Below, in pieces: positions 1 through 10,188 of a DNA stretch of 14,342 nucleotides. The notes below the pieces were generated by a model. The model saw only the letters and a list, made by a program, of their open reading frames with translations. It ran no database searches and was not told where the DNA came from. Origin of the DNA: DASWHF01 sp036393295 (GTDB taxonomy: Bacteria > Pseudomonadota > Gammaproteobacteria > Acidiferrobacterales > UBA6901); contig DASWHF010000001.1 of NCBI GenBank assembly GCA_036393295.1, positions 1 through 14,342 on the forward strand. The letters run 5' to 3'. Positions within the stretch are counted from its first letter, which is position 1. The number at the start of each line of letters is the position of its first letter. Made by a program: the position numbers and the translations under genes.

Positions 1-53
1 CGAGTGACCCCGTTTCCGACTCGAACACGTTAACGACCTGGGTCTTTATTATA

Positions 54-1199
54 ATGATGCGTTTTGGCAGTCGCCGTGCTCCCCCTGCCCCCCGTGGCAA
101 ACCAATCGTCGTTTCCGCACTAATGACCTTGTTTACCGCCACCTTGTTAGCCGGCTGTACCCTCAGCACCAAGCCGGAGCGCCGCGCCGACGTGCGGCCG
201 CCGCTCGAAGTGCCGCCCGACCTGGTCGCGCCGGAGACGAACTCCGCCCTGGTCGTGCCCGAGGCGGTGGTCGCCGAACCCGGCGCCGCCGCCCCGCCGG
301 CGACGGCCGCGCTGCGGCCCGACGTCGTGGTCGGACAGCCGGTGCTGCCCAATTACGACGGCATCCGCCTGGAGCGCGCCGGCGGCCAGCGCTGGCTGAC
401 GCTCGACGCGCCGCCGGCGCGCGTCTGGGACCTGGCGCACCAGTTCCTGCAGCGCAAGGGCCTGACCATCGAGCGCGAGTCGCGCCAGTCGGGCGTCATG
501 GAGACCGACTGGGTCGATTACCGTCCGGTGCCCGGCAGCGCGCTCGAGCGTGGCAAGTCGAGCGTGCTCGGCATGCTGCATTCCACCGGCCTGCGCGACA
601 AGTACCGCGTCCGCCTCGAGATCGGCAAGGAGCCCAACACCACCGAGGTCTATCTCAGCCACCGCGGCATGGAGGAGGTGGTCGCCTCGAACAACCCGAC
701 CGGCGTGATCCAGACGATGTGGCAGCCGCGCGCCAGCGACCCCGAGCTGGAAGTCGAGCTGCTGCGCCAGTTCCTGGTGTTCGTCGGCATGAACGAGCAG
801 CGCGCCACCGATGTCGTGACCGCCAAGCCGGAAGGCGCGCGCGCCGGCATGGCGCTCGACCCCGTCATCGGTCCGGTGCTGCGCGTCGAGGACGGCATCG
901 ACAACAGCTGGCGGCGCGTCGGGCTGTCGCTCGACCGGCTCGGCTGGCTGGTCGAGGATCGCGATCGCTCGCAGTGGACCTATCGGGTGCGCCACGTGAC
1001 CGCCGGCGAGAAGAAAAAGCGCGGCGGCCTGTTCGGCTGGCTGGTCGGCGACGACGAGGCGAAGGAGACCGTGTACCTGGTCAAGCTCAAGGACGCGACG
1101 GCCTGGACCGAGGTGTCGATCCGCGACGCCAAGGGCCTGCCGGTGACCCAGGAGCTGGCCGAAGGCGTGCTCCAGCAGCTCGAGCGCCAGCTGCGTTGA
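54..1199 (+). CDS. bamC: Outer membrane assembly lipoprotein BamC (NlpB)
   Basis: BamC is an outer-membrane-anchored lipoprotein of the BAM complex that binds BamD during insertion of beta-barrel proteins. The 381-residue product has a basic N-terminus (RR at 7-8), a hydrophobic stretch at about 18-34 and a lipobox LAGC with Cys35; Thr at +2 does not match the Asp inner-membrane retention signal. Just after it comes PPLEVPPDL (about 49-57), the conserved stretch of the BamD-binding tail, then a Pro/Ala-rich linker. Two repeated helix-grip domains follow, one starting around QRWLTLDAPPARVW (about 112) and one around VEDGIDNSWRRVGLSLDRLGW (about 280-300). Length fits the family. ATG 54 or 57 could be the start; Met24 would leave no basic n-region. 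No clear ribosome binding site is visible. In relatives dapA lies upstream; only 53 bases precede this gene and I cannot recognise its end there. Two bases after the stop is an ATG that opens only a short frame. Confidence 0.92.
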   Translation: MMRFGSRRAPPAPRGKPIVVSALMTLFTATLLAGCTLSTKPERRADVRPPLEVPPDLVAPETNSALVVPEAVVAEPGAAAPPATAALRPDVVVGQPVLPNYDGIRLERAGGQRWLTLDAPPARVWDLAHQFLQRKGLTIERESRQSGVMETDWVDYRPVPGSALERGKSSVLGMLHSTGLRDKYRVRLEIGKEPNTTEVYLSHRGMEEVVASNNPTGVIQTMWQPRASDPELEVELLRQFLVFVGMNEQRATDVVTAKPEGARAGMALDPVIGPVLRVEDGIDNSWRRVGLSLDRLGWLVEDRDRSQWTYRVRHVTAGEKKKRGGLFGWLVGDDEAKETVYLVKLKDATAWTEVSIRDAKGLPVTQELAEGVLQQLERQLR

Positions 1200-1221
1200 C
1201 GATGATCGATCATGTCGCAGC

Positions 1222-1236
1222 GGGGAGGTCCGGCTG
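1222..1236 (+). promoter_or_regulatory. Strong Shine-Dalgarno before a possible CTG start
   Basis: GGGGAGGT (1222-1229) lies five bases, counted from the end of GGAGG, before a CTG at 1234-1236. That CTG is in frame with the downstream metallo-beta-lactamase-fold gene. In that frame there is no ATG, GTG or TTG between the in-frame TGA at 1144 and GTG 1324, and GTG 1324 would remove the conserved first strand. The site is therefore the best visible translation start, though a one-base sequence error is an alternative explanation. Confidence 0.5.
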
Positions 1237-2025
1237 ACGCCCGCGTCCCAGCCCCTGCGGTTCGCGTCCCTCGGCAGCGGCAGCCGCGGCAACGCGACGC
1301 TCATCGAATGCGGTGCCACGCGCGTGCTCCTGGATTGCGGCTTCTCGCTGCGCGAGTTCGAGCGGCGCCTGGCGCGTCTCGGGCTCGACGGCGGGGCGCT
1401 GACCGCGGTGGTCGTGACCCACGAGCACGGCGACCATCTGCGCGGCGTCGCGGCCGTGGCGCGCCGCTACCGATTGCCGGTGTGGATGACCGCCGGGACC
1501 CGGCGGGCGGCCGAGCGCCAGGGCATGAACGGCGTCGCCGACCTGCGCCTGTTCAGCTGCCACGAGCGCTTCGCCATCGACGCCCTCGAGGTCACGCCCT
1601 TCCCGGTGCCGCACGACGCCGCCGAGCCCAGCCAGTTCGTGTTCTCCGACGGCCGCCACCGCGTCGGCGTGCTGACCGACGTCGGCTCGTCCACCCGCCA
1701 TATCGAGACCTGCCTCGACGGCTGCGACGCGCTGCTGCTCGAGTGCAACCACGACCGCGAGCTGCTCTGGGACGGCGGTTATCCACCGAGTCTCAAGCAG
1801 CGGGTCGGCGGCCCGCTCGGCCATCTGGACAATGACGCCGCGGCGACGCTGCTGGCGCGTCTCGATTGCTCGCGGCTTCAGCATCTGGTGGCGATGCACC
1901 TGAGCGAGCAGAACAACACGCCCTACCTGGCCGCAAGCGCGCTGAGCGGCGCCCTGGGCTGCGAGGCGTCGTGGATACAGGTCGCCGGCCAGGACGAGGG
2001 CCTGGCGTGGCGCGAGCTTATTTGA
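1234..2025 (+). CDS. MBL-fold metallohydrolase, WalJ/YycJ type
   Basis: Predicted metal-dependent hydrolase of the metallo-beta-lactamase fold, close to the WalJ/YycJ group, members of which are proposed to be nucleases. Residue numbers assume the CTG at 1234 (263 aa, normal for the family). The first strand FASLGSGSRGN is at 10-20. The metal ligands include the HxHxDH motif (HEHGDH, 63-68), His127 in PHDAAEP, Asp149 in LTDVGSS and His222 in MHLSEQNN; the last motif is typical of this subgroup. The gene follows bamC by 34 bases, so the two are probably co-transcribed, as often seen in gammaproteobacteria. The start is unusual: no ATG/GTG/TTG exists in frame upstream of the conserved core. Either CTG is used, or a base is missing, for example in the G-run at 1222-1225, which would connect an ATG at 1202. 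The family is clear, the substrate unknown. Confidence 0.85.
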   Translation: MTPASQPLRFASLGSGSRGNATLIECGATRVLLDCGFSLREFERRLARLGLDGGALTAVVVTHEHGDHLRGVAAVARRYRLPVWMTAGTRRAAERQGMNGVADLRLFSCHERFAIDALEVTPFPVPHDAAEPSQFVFSDGRHRVGVLTDVGSSTRHIETCLDGCDALLLECNHDRELLWDGGYPPSLKQRVGGPLGHLDNDAAATLLARLDCSRLQHLVAMHLSEQNNTPYLAASALSGALGCEASWIQVAGQDEGLAWRELI

Positions 2026-2037
2026 CGTCTTATTTCA

Positions 2038-2095
2038 TGTAGGGTGGGGCCCTGCCCCACCAAATAGAGATGGTGGGGCAGGGCCCCACCCTACA
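2038..2095. repeat. Perfect nested palindrome (REP/REPIN-like)
   Basis: Two perfect 25-base inverted arms (2038-2062 and 2071-2095) flank an 8-base loop, AATAGAGA. Each arm is itself a hairpin: GGTGGGGC, a three-base loop, GCCCCACC. The unit thus has the doubled architecture of paired REP elements. It sits 12 bases after the MBL gene stop and 39 bases before purL. It could end transcription of the upstream pair as a strong stem, but no T-run follows, so an intrinsic terminator is not supported. Similar GTAGGGTGGG-type palindromes are common dispersed repeats in bacterial chromosomes; whether this one is repeated in the genome cannot be seen here. Confidence 0.8.
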
Positions 2096-2134
2096 GTAAA
2101 ATCCCGGGCAGACGATAGGCCGGCACGACTGAGC

Positions 2135-6118
<3,984 letters not shown>

Positions 6119-6180
6119 AGTCAGATACAAGTTGCAAGGTGCAAGGAAAGCCTGGAAAACTGGGATCCTGGCAAAGTTGT

Positions 6181-6189
6181 TGCTAATAT
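6181..6189 (+). promoter_or_regulatory. Candidate extended -10 promoter
   Basis: TGCTAATAT matches an extended -10 element (TGn followed by TAATAT). No convincing -35 box lies 16-18 bases upstream. It sits in the A+T-richer gap between purL and the DUF4258 gene, 41 bases before the ATG at 6230, so it would drive the toxin-antitoxin-like pair independently of purL. The upstream gap 6119-6180 holds only short direct copies of GCAAGG and no gene. Confidence 0.35.
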
Positions 6190-6229
6190 ATGTAACATAC
6201 TTTGCTCTGCCCCCCAACAAACTCTTCCA

Positions 6230-6565
6230 ATGGGGAATCCATTGAGCAAGACATTTGAAAGCATTCGGAGATTGGTCGGACAAGGTGAAGTGCGTATTTC
6301 GGAGCACGGATACGATGAGCTTTCAGACGACGGTCTGTTGGTTCGGGAAGTAGTGGAAGGAGTTATCGAAGCCACCGTTGTGGAGGATTACCCGGACTAC
6401 CCGAAAGGTCCTTGTGTGCTCGTGCTCCAGAAGGACAGTCGGAATCAACCAATACATGTCGTCTGGGGAATCCCGAAGGGCCACACCACTCCAGCGGTTC
6501 TGGTGACGGCCTACAGGCCAGCCCCGGAGCTTTGGGGGGACGATTTTCTTAGGAGGCGTCGATGA
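6230..6565 (+). CDS. DUF4258-type protein, probable toxin of a TA pair
   Basis: Small basic protein of 111 residues resembling DUF4258: VRISEHGYDEL (about 21-31, with the conserved strand-Ser-x-His start), a helix carrying DDGLLVREVVEGV, then EDYPDYPKGPCVLVL and PIHVVWGIP strands, ending VTAYRPAPELW. DUF4258 proteins are small and usually found next to antitoxin-like genes. A RelE-like RNA-cleaving role is a reasonable but unproven inference, and I see no certain catalytic residue. The next gene overlaps by four bases (ATGA). Start is uncertain: ATG 6230 has no ribosome binding site, while TTG 6242 (in frame, fifth codon) has GGGGA just upstream and would give a product starting at the SKTFESIRRL stretch. 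Base use is visibly less GC-rich than purL, suggesting horizontal acquisition. Confidence 0.75.
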   Translation: MGNPLSKTFESIRRLVGQGEVRISEHGYDELSDDGLLVREVVEGVIEATVVEDYPDYPKGPCVLVLQKDSRNQPIHVVWGIPKGHTTPAVLVTAYRPAPELWGDDFLRRRR

Positions 6566-6777
6566 GAAAGCGAAGCCGTACGAAGTTGGTTCATGAAGGC
6601 CGGTATGTTGCCGAGGTCGACGTGGAGTTGCTTGAAACCGATGATGACTGGTCGCCGTACCTTTCCCTGGAAGATGCATACAGGCTCGATGAGGTAAGGG
6701 AAGCGCTCCGTCGAGGAAATGTCAGAGCTGCAGCGCAGCACGGCAGGGTATATACGTTGACCCCGGTGGCCATGTAG
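6562..6777 (+). CDS. Small partner protein, probable antitoxin of the DUF4258 pair
   Basis: A 71-residue protein I do not recognise as a named family. It has a basic start (RKRSRTK), an acidic middle (VAEVDVELLETDDD, about 16-29), and a helix-rich segment LSLEDAYRLDEVREALRRGN (about 34-53), ending in VYTLTPVAM. Its ATG overlaps the stop of the DUF4258 gene (ATGA at 6562-6565) and is preceded by a perfect AGGAGG at 6551-6556, so translation of the two is very likely coupled. Order (putative toxin first) and overlap suggest an antitoxin or specific partner. No zinc-finger, helix-turn-helix or ribbon-helix-helix motif is obvious, so autoregulation through a standard DNA-binding domain is not evident. 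Function is inferred from context only. Confidence 0.7.
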   Translation: MRKRSRTKLVHEGRYVAEVDVELLETDDDWSPYLSLEDAYRLDEVREALRRGNVRAAAQHGRVYTLTPVAM

Positions 6778-6877
6778 CCACTTGGCGCGCGGGACTCCGA
6801 GAAGCTGCTGCTCGATCGATACAAGCATACGCCTGGTAATGTCCGCGCCTACCGGAATTTTGTGAGTCGAAAGCGCT

Positions 6878-7067
6878 ATGCCCACTGCCAAGCAAAGGAT
6901 GGCCGAAGTGATCGCATCTCAGCCCGATGACGCGACCTATGAGGACATCATGCGCGAATTGCGATTCGATCGACCGCATGGTCGCGCGCGGACGTGAGGA
7001 TTCTCGGTTAGGTCGGGTTGTGTCGAATGAGGAAATGGAACGGCGCATTCGCACAGGCTGGAAGTAA
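6878..7067 (+). pseudogene. Frameshifted remnant of an addiction-module antitoxin
   Basis: ATG 6878 opens MPTAKQRMAEVIASQPDDAT followed by YEDIMRELRFDR, then hits TGA at 6995. The continuation lies in another frame: from 6978, MVARGREDSRLGRVVSNEEM then ERRIRTGWK and TAA at 7065. Joined after FDR the two pieces give a 61-residue protein of the small antitoxin type that partners RelE/ParE toxins: xDDATxEDI, a helix, then R-x-V-S-x-E-E-M-x-R-R-I near the end. The junction reads GATCGACCGCATG; removing four bases (for example CCGC or CGAC) restores the frame exactly. No cognate toxin follows: after the stop there is only GCTGGAAG, a copy of the eight bases just before it, and then the next gene. 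This looks like a true orphaned and decayed module, though sequence error cannot be excluded. Confidence 0.65.
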
Positions 7068-7091
7068 GCTGGAAGCATAAGGCCCGGCGCG

Positions 7092-7738
7092 ATGTTCCTA
7101 GCCCACTTCGCGGTCGGCTTCGGGGCCAAGGCGCTGGCGCCGCGGGTGTCGCTCGGAACCTTGTTCCTGGCGGCGCAGTTTCTGGATCTGCTGTGGCCGA
7201 CGCTGCTGCTCGGTGTGGAGCGCGTCGAGATCCGCCCCGGCGTCACGGCGTTCACGCCGCTCGATTTCGTCCACTATCCGATATCGCACAGCCTGGTGCT
7301 GGTACTGGCCTGGGGCTTGGCCTTCGGGCTGGTCTATGGGGTGCTGCGCCGGCAACCGCGCGAGGCGCTGGTACTGGGGGTATGCGTGGTGAGCCACTGG
7401 CTGCTCGACCGGTCGCGCACCGTCCGGACCTGCCGCTGCTGCCCGGGGACGGGCCGCGGGTCGGGCTCGGCCTGTGGAATTCGGTGGCCGGCACGCTGGC
7501 GGTGGAGGGGCTGATCTTTGCGGCCGGTCTGGCCGGGTACCTGCGCGCCACCCGTGCCCGCTATCGCGCCGGGTCCTGGGGTTTGTGGGCGCTCGCGACC
7601 CTGCTGGCGCTGATCCACCTCGGCAATGCCTTCGGGCCGCCGCCGCCCGGCGTAACGGCGATCGCCTGGGTGGGTCAGATGCAGTGGCTGATCGTGGCCT
7701 GGGCCTACTGGCTCGACCGGCACCGCGGTCCGCGCTGA
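7092..7738 (+). pseudogene. Multi-pass membrane protein with a frameshift near 7410
   Basis: Two overlapping frames together encode one protein. ATG 7092 gives MFLAHFAVGFGAKALAPRVS, a hydrophobic LGTLFLAAQFLDLLWPTLLL, DFVHYPISHSLVLVLAWGLA and VVSHWLLD; from there the frame turns to nonsense and the other frame continues VAHRPDLPLLPGDGPRVGLG, VAGTLAVEGLIFAAGLAGYL and ends AWVGQMQWLIVAWAYWLDRH plus RGPR. One base missing around 7407-7412 (GACCGGTC) explains it; restored length is about 215 residues with some six transmembrane helices. Conserved His/Asp pairs facing the helix ends (HFAVGFG, FLD, ISHS, SHWLLD, HRPD) recall the YdjM/DUF457 'metal-dependent hydrolase' membrane proteins, but the function is unknown. 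Because everything else is well preserved, the lesion is either very recent or an error in the sequence. No clear ribosome binding site precedes the ATG. Confidence 0.75.
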
Positions 7739-7785
7739 GCCGCTCCACGGGGCGGCCGATGGCCCGCCCGGGCATCCGCCGCGCT

Positions 7786-8166
7786 TCAGGCCTGCTGGCC
7801 GCCGGCCTGTTGCTGAGCGGCGATCTCCTTGCGCACGTCCTCCATGTCGAGCTCTTTGGCCTTGGCCAGCACTTCCTCGAGCGCGCTTTTCGGCAGGGCA
7901 CCGGGCTGGGCGAAGATGATGATCTTCTCGCGGAAGATCATGGTGGTCGGGATCGAGCGGATCTGGAAGGCGGCGGCCAGCTCCTGCTGTTCCTCGGTGT
8001 TGACCTTGGCGAAGACGATATCCGGGTTCTCCTCGGACATGGCCTCGAACACCGGGCCGAAGGACTTGCAGGGGCCGCACCAGGGGGCCCAGAAGTCGAA
8101 GATCACGAGGTCGTTCTTTTCCACGATTTCGGCGAAGTTCTCTTTGGTTGCTGCAACACTGGCCAC
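7786..8166 (-). CDS. Thioredoxin-family protein (WCGPC)
   Basis: A 126-residue cytoplasmic thioredoxin-fold protein. The redox motif WCGPC is at 29-33 (in FDFWAPWCGPCKSFGP) and the cis-proline is Pro73 in SIPTTMIF, so it should be an active thiol-disulfide oxidoreductase. It is longer than classic thioredoxin at the C-terminus, ending in a Gln/Gly/Ala-rich tail (AAQQQAGGQQA), and the region after cis-Pro reads FREKIIIFAQPGALPKSALE rather than the usual KGG turn, so it belongs to a side branch rather than TrxA proper. I chose GTG 8166 because GGAG lies eight bases upstream and the conserved fold starts immediately (ASVAATKENF). The frame stays open to ATG 8331, but that stretch encodes Pro/Ala/Arg-rich sequence without resemblance to the family. 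The stop is 47 bases from the convergent membrane-protein gene. Confidence 0.9.
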   Translation of the reverse strand: MASVAATKENFAEIVEKNDLVIFDFWAPWCGPCKSFGPVFEAMSEENPDIVFAKVNTEEQQELAAAFQIRSIPTTMIFREKIIIFAQPGALPKSALEEVLAKAKELDMEDVRKEIAAQQQAGGQQA

Positions 8167-8607
8167 GAGTCGGTCTCCAGTTCGGGCACACGGGGTGCGG
8201 GGATTCAAAGGCAGGACAGCGCGGGCGGGCGCATCCCATCCGGGGCCGGTCGCCCGTGGTGTTGCGCTGGGCGCCGAAAAGAGCGGGGCCCGCGGTGGGG
8301 CTCCATAAGCAATAGCTAAAGTGTAATTCATTTCTGCGGCGATTGCAGGTCACGGGCTGGGCGCTGGGTGCCCCATACGGTCTTTTTGCGGCATAACGTT
8401 CCGCGCCTGACGTATTTCGCCCACCGGCTGCCGGTCGGCGGCAGGCGCCGCCGCGCCTTTGCGCGCCAGACTGGCAGAGAAATGTCATTTTAAACAAATT
8501 GTTATATGAGATCCGGCGTGGAGGGTGCCAATCCCGGCCGTGGCACGGTAAATGCTAATTATCGAGTGGGTGTATGGACCCCTTCAGGGGGCACAAGGCT
8601 TATAAAA
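8167..8607. other. Divergent intergenic region, thioredoxin / lytic transglycosylase
   Basis: No gene is supported here. The right part (about 8486-8510) is strikingly A+T-rich (TTTAAACAAATTGTTATATG) and is the likely promoter area for the transglycosylase, although I cannot fix a -35 box. Between it and the ATG lie two small inverted repeats: GTGCCA/TGGCAC (8525-8530 and 8541-8546) and CCCC-TTCA-GGGG (8579-8590), the latter 17 bases before the start codon. They may form a structured leader. They match no riboswitch I recognise; in particular I do not see the cyclic-di-GMP aptamer pattern. The left part is GC-rich; an AATTACACTTTAGC-type stretch on the minus strand near 8313-8330 could belong to a promoter for the thioredoxin gene. 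Confidence 0.5.
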
Positions 8608-9342
8608 ATGACATTAATGCAGGGTCGCTCGAAAATTTGGCAGGTGCTGCTGGGGGTTTCGGTGCTGTGCTGGACGCACGGCGACGCCCTGGCGGCGTTT
8701 TATGTCTATCAGCTGCCGGGCGGCACGCGCATCATTACCGACCACCCGATCGCCAACAAGGACTACAAGCTGGTGCGCAAGAGCGAAAGCGCACGCGGCG
8801 TCGGCGCCATGGTGTCGGAGAAGCGCGTGCAATCGGCGGCCATCGACGTCAACGCCTACGACCGCCTGATCCGCCGCGCGGCCACACGCCACCGGGTCGA
8901 CATAGCGCTGGTCAAGGCCGTGATGCACGCCGAATCGGCGTTCAACCCCAATGCCATTTCCGACAAGGGTGCCTCGGGACTCATGCAGCTGATGCCTGCG
9001 ACCGCGGCGCGTTACGGGGTCGAGGACATCTTCGATCCGGTCCAGAACGTCCACGGCGGCGTGCGCTATCTGCGCGACCTGCTGGTGATGTTCGATCACA
9101 ATCCCCGTCTGGCGGTGGCCGCCTATAACGCCGGTGAGAACGCGGTGAAGCGCCACAGGGGTATCCCGCCGTACGCCGAGACCCGAGGCTATGTACGCAA
9201 GGTCCTGGCGCTGAAGCAGACTTATACGCCCAAGACCGCCGCCAGGGCGGCCGCGCCCAAGGCGGTGGCCAGAAACAGCGCGACAGTCGTGCCGGTCGCC
9301 GATGTGCAGAAGGCCGCTCCTGCGGCCCCCAGCAATCTCTAG
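8608..9342 (+). CDS. Lytic transglycosylase, SLT domain (GH23 type)
   Basis: Secreted peptidoglycan lytic transglycosylase that cleaves the MurNAc-GlcNAc bond to form 1,6-anhydro ends. The 244-residue product begins with a signal peptide (hydrophobic 11-23, probable cleavage after DALA at 26-29). A short segment FYVYQLPGGTRIITD (31-45) follows, of the kind that precedes SLT domains. The catalytic domain carries Glu109 in MHAESAFNPNAIS, the GASGLMQLMPATAARYG motif (about 121-137), LxxxPxxNVHGGVRYL and the AVAAYNAGENAVKRHRGIPP motif. The C-terminal ~35 residues are Ala/Pro/Lys-rich and disordered-looking. I prefer ATG 8608 (AAGG about ten bases upstream) or ATG 8617; an ATG at 8506 in the same frame would put a hydrophilic 34-residue stretch before the signal peptide. 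No lipobox is seen, so it is probably periplasmic. It converges with the DUF1614 gene, 28 bases apart, without a visible terminator. Confidence 0.93.
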   Translation: MTLMQGRSKIWQVLLGVSVLCWTHGDALAAFYVYQLPGGTRIITDHPIANKDYKLVRKSESARGVGAMVSEKRVQSAAIDVNAYDRLIRRAATRHRVDIALVKAVMHAESAFNPNAISDKGASGLMQLMPATAARYGVEDIFDPVQNVHGGVRYLRDLLVMFDHNPRLAVAAYNAGENAVKRHRGIPPYAETRGYVRKVLALKQTYTPKTAARAAAPKAVARNSATVVPVADVQKAAPAAPSNL

Positions 9343-9370
9343 CACGGTCTGACGTTCCCCACGCCGATAC

Positions 9371-10090
9371 TCAGGCCAGCAGCACTGCCACCAGCCCGGT
9401 GATGAAAATTCCGTCGAAGGTCCCGGCGCCGCCGATCGACGCCACCGGCGCACCCATGGCGCGGATATCCCCGAAGCGCAACAGGTCGGCGCCGATCAGC
9501 ACCCCGAGGGTGCCGCCGACATAGGCCAGTGTCGGGGCCTGGTCGGCGCTCAGGATCAGCGCCACCAGCGCCGCGGCCACCGGCGCCACCAGCACCGGCA
9601 TGCCGATGCCGAGGCCCGGGACCGGCCGGCTGATGGCCCGGCAGATCGCGGTCACCGCGGCCACCGCCAATAACACCTGCCAGAGCGACACCGGATTGTG
9701 CGTCACCAGGTACAGACTGAAGGCGACCGGTACCGCGCCGCCGCCGACGTTGACGGCAATCAGCGTCTTACCCGTGAACGGCACCGGTTCCAGGTTCAGC
9801 AGCCGGAACGGGCGCGGCAGCGGGCGCGGTCCGGCCGGGGCATCGGCGTCGATGGTGAACAGCGGCAGATTGAACAGGCTGCCGGCCAGCGACAACACGA
9901 ACAGCAGCGCCGCCGACTCGGGCGCCAGCCCGAGCTTCTCGAAGGCGATGCGCAGCGCGCCGATCTGCACCAGCACCACCAGCAGCGCGAAGACGAAGGC
10001 GAGGATCGCGAGTTGGGGCAGAGAGAAGGGTGAGCGCACGGCCGGACTCGCGGGGTTGGCTTGGGGGTTCGCCCGCCCATTGTCCGGCAT
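9371..10090 (-). CDS. DUF1614-family membrane protein
   Basis: A 239-residue inner-membrane protein of the uncharacterised DUF1614 family. After a hydrophilic N-terminus (1-24, possibly over-long) come hydrophobic segments at about 26-50, 60-80, 112-130, 137-150, 164-182 and 187-203, and the C-terminal signature GGAGTFDGIFITG (220-232) that, with IAVNVGGGAVP (111-121), identifies the family. The small-residue-rich motifs suggest tight helix packing or a re-entrant loop, but no substrate or catalytic role is known. The start at ATG 10090 has no convincing ribosome binding site, so a start further inside is possible. The gene is transcribed divergently from the cold-shock gene and converges with the transglycosylase gene. 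Confidence 0.85.
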   Translation of the reverse strand: MPDNGRANPQANPASPAVRSPFSLPQLAILAFVFALLVVLVQIGALRIAFEKLGLAPESAALLFVLSLAGSLFNLPLFTIDADAPAGPRPLPRPFRLLNLEPVPFTGKTLIAVNVGGGAVPVAFSLYLVTHNPVSLWQVLLAVAAVTAICRAISRPVPGLGIGMPVLVAPVAAALVALILSADQAPTLAYVGGTLGVLIGADLLRFGDIRAMGAPVASIGGAGTFDGIFITGLVAVLLA

Positions 10091-10188
10091 GGGCGGCGGG
10101 ATTTCCAGAATGATTAATTTTTAGGCAAGGTGCCCCGCCGCGACCCCCCCGGCGGGCCGCGGGGCCGGGGCGCCGCCCGTCGGGCGGC

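Noticed and set aside
1..53. End of dapA upstream of bamC
   Set aside because: A short frame ends at TAA 31-33, as gene order would suggest, but ten codons are too few to identify it.
147..1319. Long minus-strand open frame opposite bamC
   Set aside because: It is Arg/Gly/His/Ala-rich antisense translation of a GC-rich gene, with no recognisable motif; bamC on the other strand is convincing.
2038..2100. Intrinsic terminator at the nested palindrome
   Set aside because: The stem is very strong, but the following bases are AGTAAAATCC with no T-run on the plus strand, so I keep it as a repeat only.
6780..6877. Protein-like reading LGARDSEKLLLDRYKHTPGN between the TA pair and the broken antitoxin
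   Set aside because: It has no start codon or ribosome binding site and ends in an unrelated frame; I could not match it to any family, so no gene is claimed.
8167..8331. N-terminal extension of the thioredoxin gene to ATG 8331
   Set aside because: The added 55 residues are Pro/Ala/Arg-rich and unlike the family, and a good ribosome binding site supports GTG 8166.
8506..8607. N-terminal extension of the lytic transglycosylase to ATG 8506
   Set aside because: It would bury the signal peptide behind 34 hydrophilic residues and lies in the likely promoter/leader.
8512..8607. Cyclic-di-GMP (GEMM) riboswitch before the transglycosylase
   Set aside because: Considered because of the leader stems, but the conserved GEMM core bases are not present.
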